Source of the DNA: Psychrilyobacter piezotolerans
GTDB taxonomy: Bacteria; Fusobacteriota; Fusobacteriia; Fusobacteriales; Fusobacteriaceae
Reading direction: 5' to 3'
Assembly (NCBI RefSeq): GCF_003391055.1
Contig: NZ_QUAJ01000010.1
Coordinates: 1-64,000, forward strand
Length of the DNA: 64,000 nt
Positions 61,359-64,000 of the stretch are shown here, in pieces (within the stretch, counting starts at the first letter, position 1; each line of letters starts with the position of its first letter). A model generated the notes under the pieces. The model did not search any database, was not told where the DNA came from, and saw only the letters and a list, made by a program, of their open reading frames with translations. Made by a program: the position numbers and the translations under genes.

Positions 61359-61617
61359 AACTTTCCTCCTGATCTTTTATTATTTATCTCTATTCTATCA
61401 TGATATAATAACTTTTCCTGTATTTATTCAATTTCGTTAATTTTTTCAAAAAAACTTTTTTTCTTCTAAGAGAGTCTTTCTCACAAAAGGAACCTTTAGG
61501 TAACCTGACTACTAAAAAGTGCCTTCTTCATAAACTTTTTTATCTATGTTATTCTTATCTTGTCTCAAAAGACATAAAAAAATTTATTAATATTTAGATA
61601 TAATTTAGGAGGTAACA

Positions 61618-62133
61618 ATGAGGTATCCAAGAGCATTTTCACATATTGGAATTACAGTGTCAGATTTAGATAAAGCCGTTAAGTTTTATGAAGAGGTTAT
61701 GGGGTGGTATATTATTATGAAACCCAGTGAAGTAGTAGAAGAAAAGGTAACAGCAATAGGTCAGATGTGCATAGATGTCTTTGGTGAAGGATGGGGTACA
61801 TTTAGAATAGCCCATCTTTCTACTGCAGATGGTATAGGAATTGAGTTATTCGAATTTCCTAATAACAACAATCAACCTCAAGCTGAGTTTAAGCCTTTCC
61901 AAACTGGTGTATTCCACTTCTCGGTAAAAGATCCAGATGTAGAAGGTTTAGCAGCTAAAATCGTAGAATGTGGCGGAAAACAACGAATGCCAATAAGAGA
62001 ATACTACCCAGAAGATAAGCCATACAGAATGGTTTATATGGAAGATCCTTTTGGAAATATTATAGAAATTTATTCTCATTCATATGAACTTCACTATGGT
62101 GCCGGTGCATACCAACATGAACTACATAATTAA
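61618..62133 (+). CDS. VOC-superfamily protein (glyoxalase/dioxygenase fold)
   Basis: 171 residues. AFSHIGITVSDLDKAVKFYE with the metal-binding His, then GTFRIAHLSTADGIGIELFE, TGVFHFSVKDPDVEGLAAKI, and a metal Glu in YMEDPFGNIIEIYSHSYELH. It is a metal-dependent lyase, isomerase or dioxygenase; the exact reaction is not clear. AGGAGG precedes the ATG. It stands next to HxlR in divergent orientation. Confidence 0.85.
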   Translation: MRYPRAFSHIGITVSDLDKAVKFYEEVMGWYIIMKPSEVVEEKVTAIGQMCIDVFGEGWGTFRIAHLSTADGIGIELFEFPNNNNQPQAEFKPFQTGVFHFSVKDPDVEGLAAKIVECGGKQRMPIREYYPEDKPYRMVYMEDPFGNIIEIYSHSYELHYGAGAYQHELHN

Positions 62134-63717
62134 AATAAAGCTGCAATAATAATAACCTTAAGCAAAAATAGTCTATAGAGAAGTTATTTATATAATTTCC
62201 GTGGTTTAGTTTTATGTGTGTTTTTCCTTTAATAAAAGCCTTGCCTTGCGAAGTAGGGCTTTTGTTATATCTTAAACATTATTGTTAAAATATTTTATTA
62301 TCTATAGAAATTAAATTTGACTTTTTATAATTTATAATGAAGACTTTAAATAAGAAGACCTGTTGATCTTCATATTATCAACCTTTTAAAAGCCTTGACT
62401 TGCGAAGTTAGGGCTTTTATTATGTATACAATAAATCGGCAGTGTAGTTTCTCTGTTTTCACTTTATAGAATTCCCTTGCAGGAGTCTCATATTTTCCTT
62501 TCTTCTATTTTTTCCCCATTGTTTCCTCCTATTTTAAATTTTTTGTACATTTTTTTGACTTTTTGTATTTTTTAGAGTAATAATAATATTGTGTTAATGT
62601 TTATTCCACTAGATATTAATACCACATCTTTAGTAAGAAGCTCTCGTCGACTTTACGAAAGCTTCTTACTTTTTTTATAGAAAACCATCCTCATCTAGAT
62701 AATCAACTCAATCTCCTAAAATTATTGACTTTTGTATCAAATTTTGCACAATGATGTCGTGATGAAATAAAAGAGTTTTTCTTAGACGTTATTCTCTCCC
62801 AAGCTATTTCATTGTATCTGGAGCTCTTAATAAGAGCTCCTTTATATAGTTTCACAAGACCCTCATCTTCCTATGTTGCTCCCTCGTAGGGAGTAAAACA
62901 GTTAGAATAAAAGGAATCTCTTTCTCCCTTTAGACATTTATAAATTACTTTTTATCTATAAGAAATTTCTAATACTTGTCGCCTCAAGAGAGAGAGTAAA
63001 TAGATTCTAAAGATTCCATCTTTAATACGGGTCTGTTTCTTGTCTTGACACAAGAAATAGACGAAAGAAGGTAGACTCCTCCTTCTTATGGTTTCCCGAT
63101 TGACGAGTACGAAATTTTCTTATAGTTATAAGAAAATTACGATGTCAAAGAGAAACCGAAGCTATAATCATCTTGTCTTTGTGAGTAAGTCACAATTGTC
63201 ATTGTAGAAACACTACTGCTGAAGCTCAACGACTATAAACTTCAAAAGATAAAATTTGAAAATAAAGTCAGTGTCAAAAGAAGGTTTTAACCAATAAAAA
63301 CCTTTGTGTATCTCTTCATCTCTTTTCTTAGTGCTGAAGCATCTCTGAGAATCTCAGTATGTTTTGAGTTACAGGAATGCTGATATTGTAATTCGTGACA
63401 AAAAAAATTAATTTATTTACCCCTGCTGGGTAATTGAGTTCCCGCCGACTTAATATTTAAATAGTTTCCCGCTTAACTATTTCCCTTTAAATAAAAAAAA
63501 AGGAACATAAAAACAGATTAACCACGGCTAGACCAGACTCAGCTCTATTCTTAGATCAGGTAAGGGTAGGAACCTTTAAAGAATAGATGAGGCAGATGAC
63601 CTGGATGAAGAAGTGAGAGCATGGCTCCTAAAGTATGCTGTAAGCTGCAGAGAAAAGGTGAAGATAGAAAATTCCAATATTGAGAAAAAAAAGAGAGAGA
63701 AAAGTAAAAAAGATGGA
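62134..63717. repeat. Long gene-poor region rich in hairpins, with two-hairpin element (copy B)
   Basis: About 1.6 kb with no supported gene. It holds two near-copies of an AAAAGCC...GGGCTTTT hairpin (62238-62274 and 62388-62424), a terminator-like AGTAAGAAGCT/AGCTTCTTACT stem with T-run (62637-62678), and GGAGCTCTT/AAGAGCTCC (62818-62846). The two-hairpin element copy B is at 63000-63350: AAAGA-TTCCA-TCTTT at 63009-63023 and GTCTGTTTCTTGT/ACAAGAAATAGAC at 63031-63062. AATTTTCTTATA/TATAAGAAAATT is at 63112-63138. A 66-codon minus-strand frame at 63576 lacks coding character. Confidence 0.55.
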
Positions 63718-63858
63718 TTAATCCACCTTTTTATAGATTCCTGCCTTACAATCTGGACATTCTGGTAATTCTTCATTGTCGCTTTCGATTATCAGTTCCA
63801 AATAACACATCACACACATATAAGTTCCTACATCTGGTTTTTCACCTGCTACATACAT
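63718..63858 (-). CDS. Small zinc-ribbon/rubredoxin-like protein
   Basis: 46 residues, MYVAGEKPDVGTYMCVMCYL, then ELIIESDNEELPECPDCKAG and IYKKVD. The CxxC pairs (Cys15/Cys18 and Cys34/Cys37) form a zinc or iron knuckle, and the N-terminus YxAGExPxxGTYxCxxC matches small zinc-ribbon proteins common in anaerobes. AGGAGGTG precedes the ATG. It is a single, very small gene. Confidence 0.8.
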   Translation of the reverse strand: MYVAGEKPDVGTYMCVMCYLELIIESDNEELPECPDCKAGIYKKVD

Positions 63859-64000
63859 AGAATCTCACCTCCTAAAAAAAATCATAAAGATTTTAAAATA
63901 TATTATCTGTTAGAAGTATACCTCCAAAACTTAAAAAATGACTAAAAAAAAATATAATAAAGGAGAAGTTTTTATGAATTAAAAAAATAGGAGTAGAGAT

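Noticed and set aside
62134-63570. Possible CRISPR array or tRNA cluster
   Set aside because: The repeats are hairpins with unequal spacing and only two copies each. No evenly spaced direct repeats and no cloverleaf were seen.
63576-63776. 66-codon minus-strand ORF rich in Phe, Leu and Ser
   Set aside because: It overlaps the well-supported zinc-ribbon gene in another frame and lacks a ribosome site.

Overview
The window is an AT-rich (very low GC) stretch of a bacterial chromosome from an anaerobic, Gram-negative (diderm) organism. Lipoproteins, an outer-membrane beta-barrel, a desulfoferrodoxin, many MORN-type repeat proteins and a compact asd-hom-lysC-thrB-thrC operon fit a member of the Fusobacteriota (an Ilyobacter/Propionigenium/Psychrilyobacter-like marine or sediment organism). 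That placement is inferred from gene content, not from a marker gene. I saw no rRNA, tRNA, CRISPR array or intact insertion sequence.

Layout. 0.2-3.7 kb: a minus-strand ABC uptake operon of the tryptophan/tyrosine-type substrate-binding family, with a WYL regulator at its end. 4-5.1 kb: an orphan type IV pilin-like protein with an unusual C-terminal module. 5.2-11.8 kb: an XRE-cupin regulator, proC, a Cache-GGDEF diguanylate cyclase, a cation-chloride-cotransporter-like permease and a DoxX protein. 11.8-16.8 kb: a decayed accessory stretch holding a stand-alone WYL protein, a GNAT remnant, an 8-oxoguanine-deaminase-like gene that has lost its HxH metal site, a MORN array protein, and three related promoter repeats. 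17-23.2 kb: a second diguanylate cyclase and an RND/MMPL - LolA-like - beta-barrel operon. 23.4-34.9 kb: desulfoferrodoxin, small conserved proteins, a duplicated YczE-type membrane protein around an XRE-cupin regulator, and two MATE pumps each paired with a MerR regulator and a MerR-type stretched-spacer promoter. 36.2-43.5 kb: the threonine operon behind a Thr/Ile-rich leader peptide and terminator, followed by a tandem glycine riboswitch in front of threonine aldolase, so one block makes threonine and the next splits it to glycine under glycine control. 43.6-48.8 kb: a cyclic-nucleotide-binding protein, lipoproteins, GNAT enzymes, MORN proteins, and a peroxiredoxin-like gene whose peroxidatic Cys codon is TGA followed by a SECIS-like hairpin. 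49-54.5 kb: an AGCS symporter and M20 peptidase next to a GlnK/GlnL-like two-component system. 54.5-64 kb: small hypotheticals, a PEBP protein, a deleted nitroreductase, a pilin gene frameshifted in a poly-A run, another MORN protein, a nitrilase-family hydrolase, HxlR and VOC proteins, and a long gene-poor region with hairpin repeats that ends in a small zinc-ribbon gene.

The most noteworthy items are the likely selenocysteine peroxiredoxin (46.2-46.9 kb), a two-hairpin non-coding repeat present twice with compensatory base changes (35.1 and 63.0 kb), the layered RNA control of threonine/glycine metabolism, the possible slippage switch in a pilin gene, and several genes with clean internal deletions. 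All family assignments come from reading the translated sequence; no database search was run.
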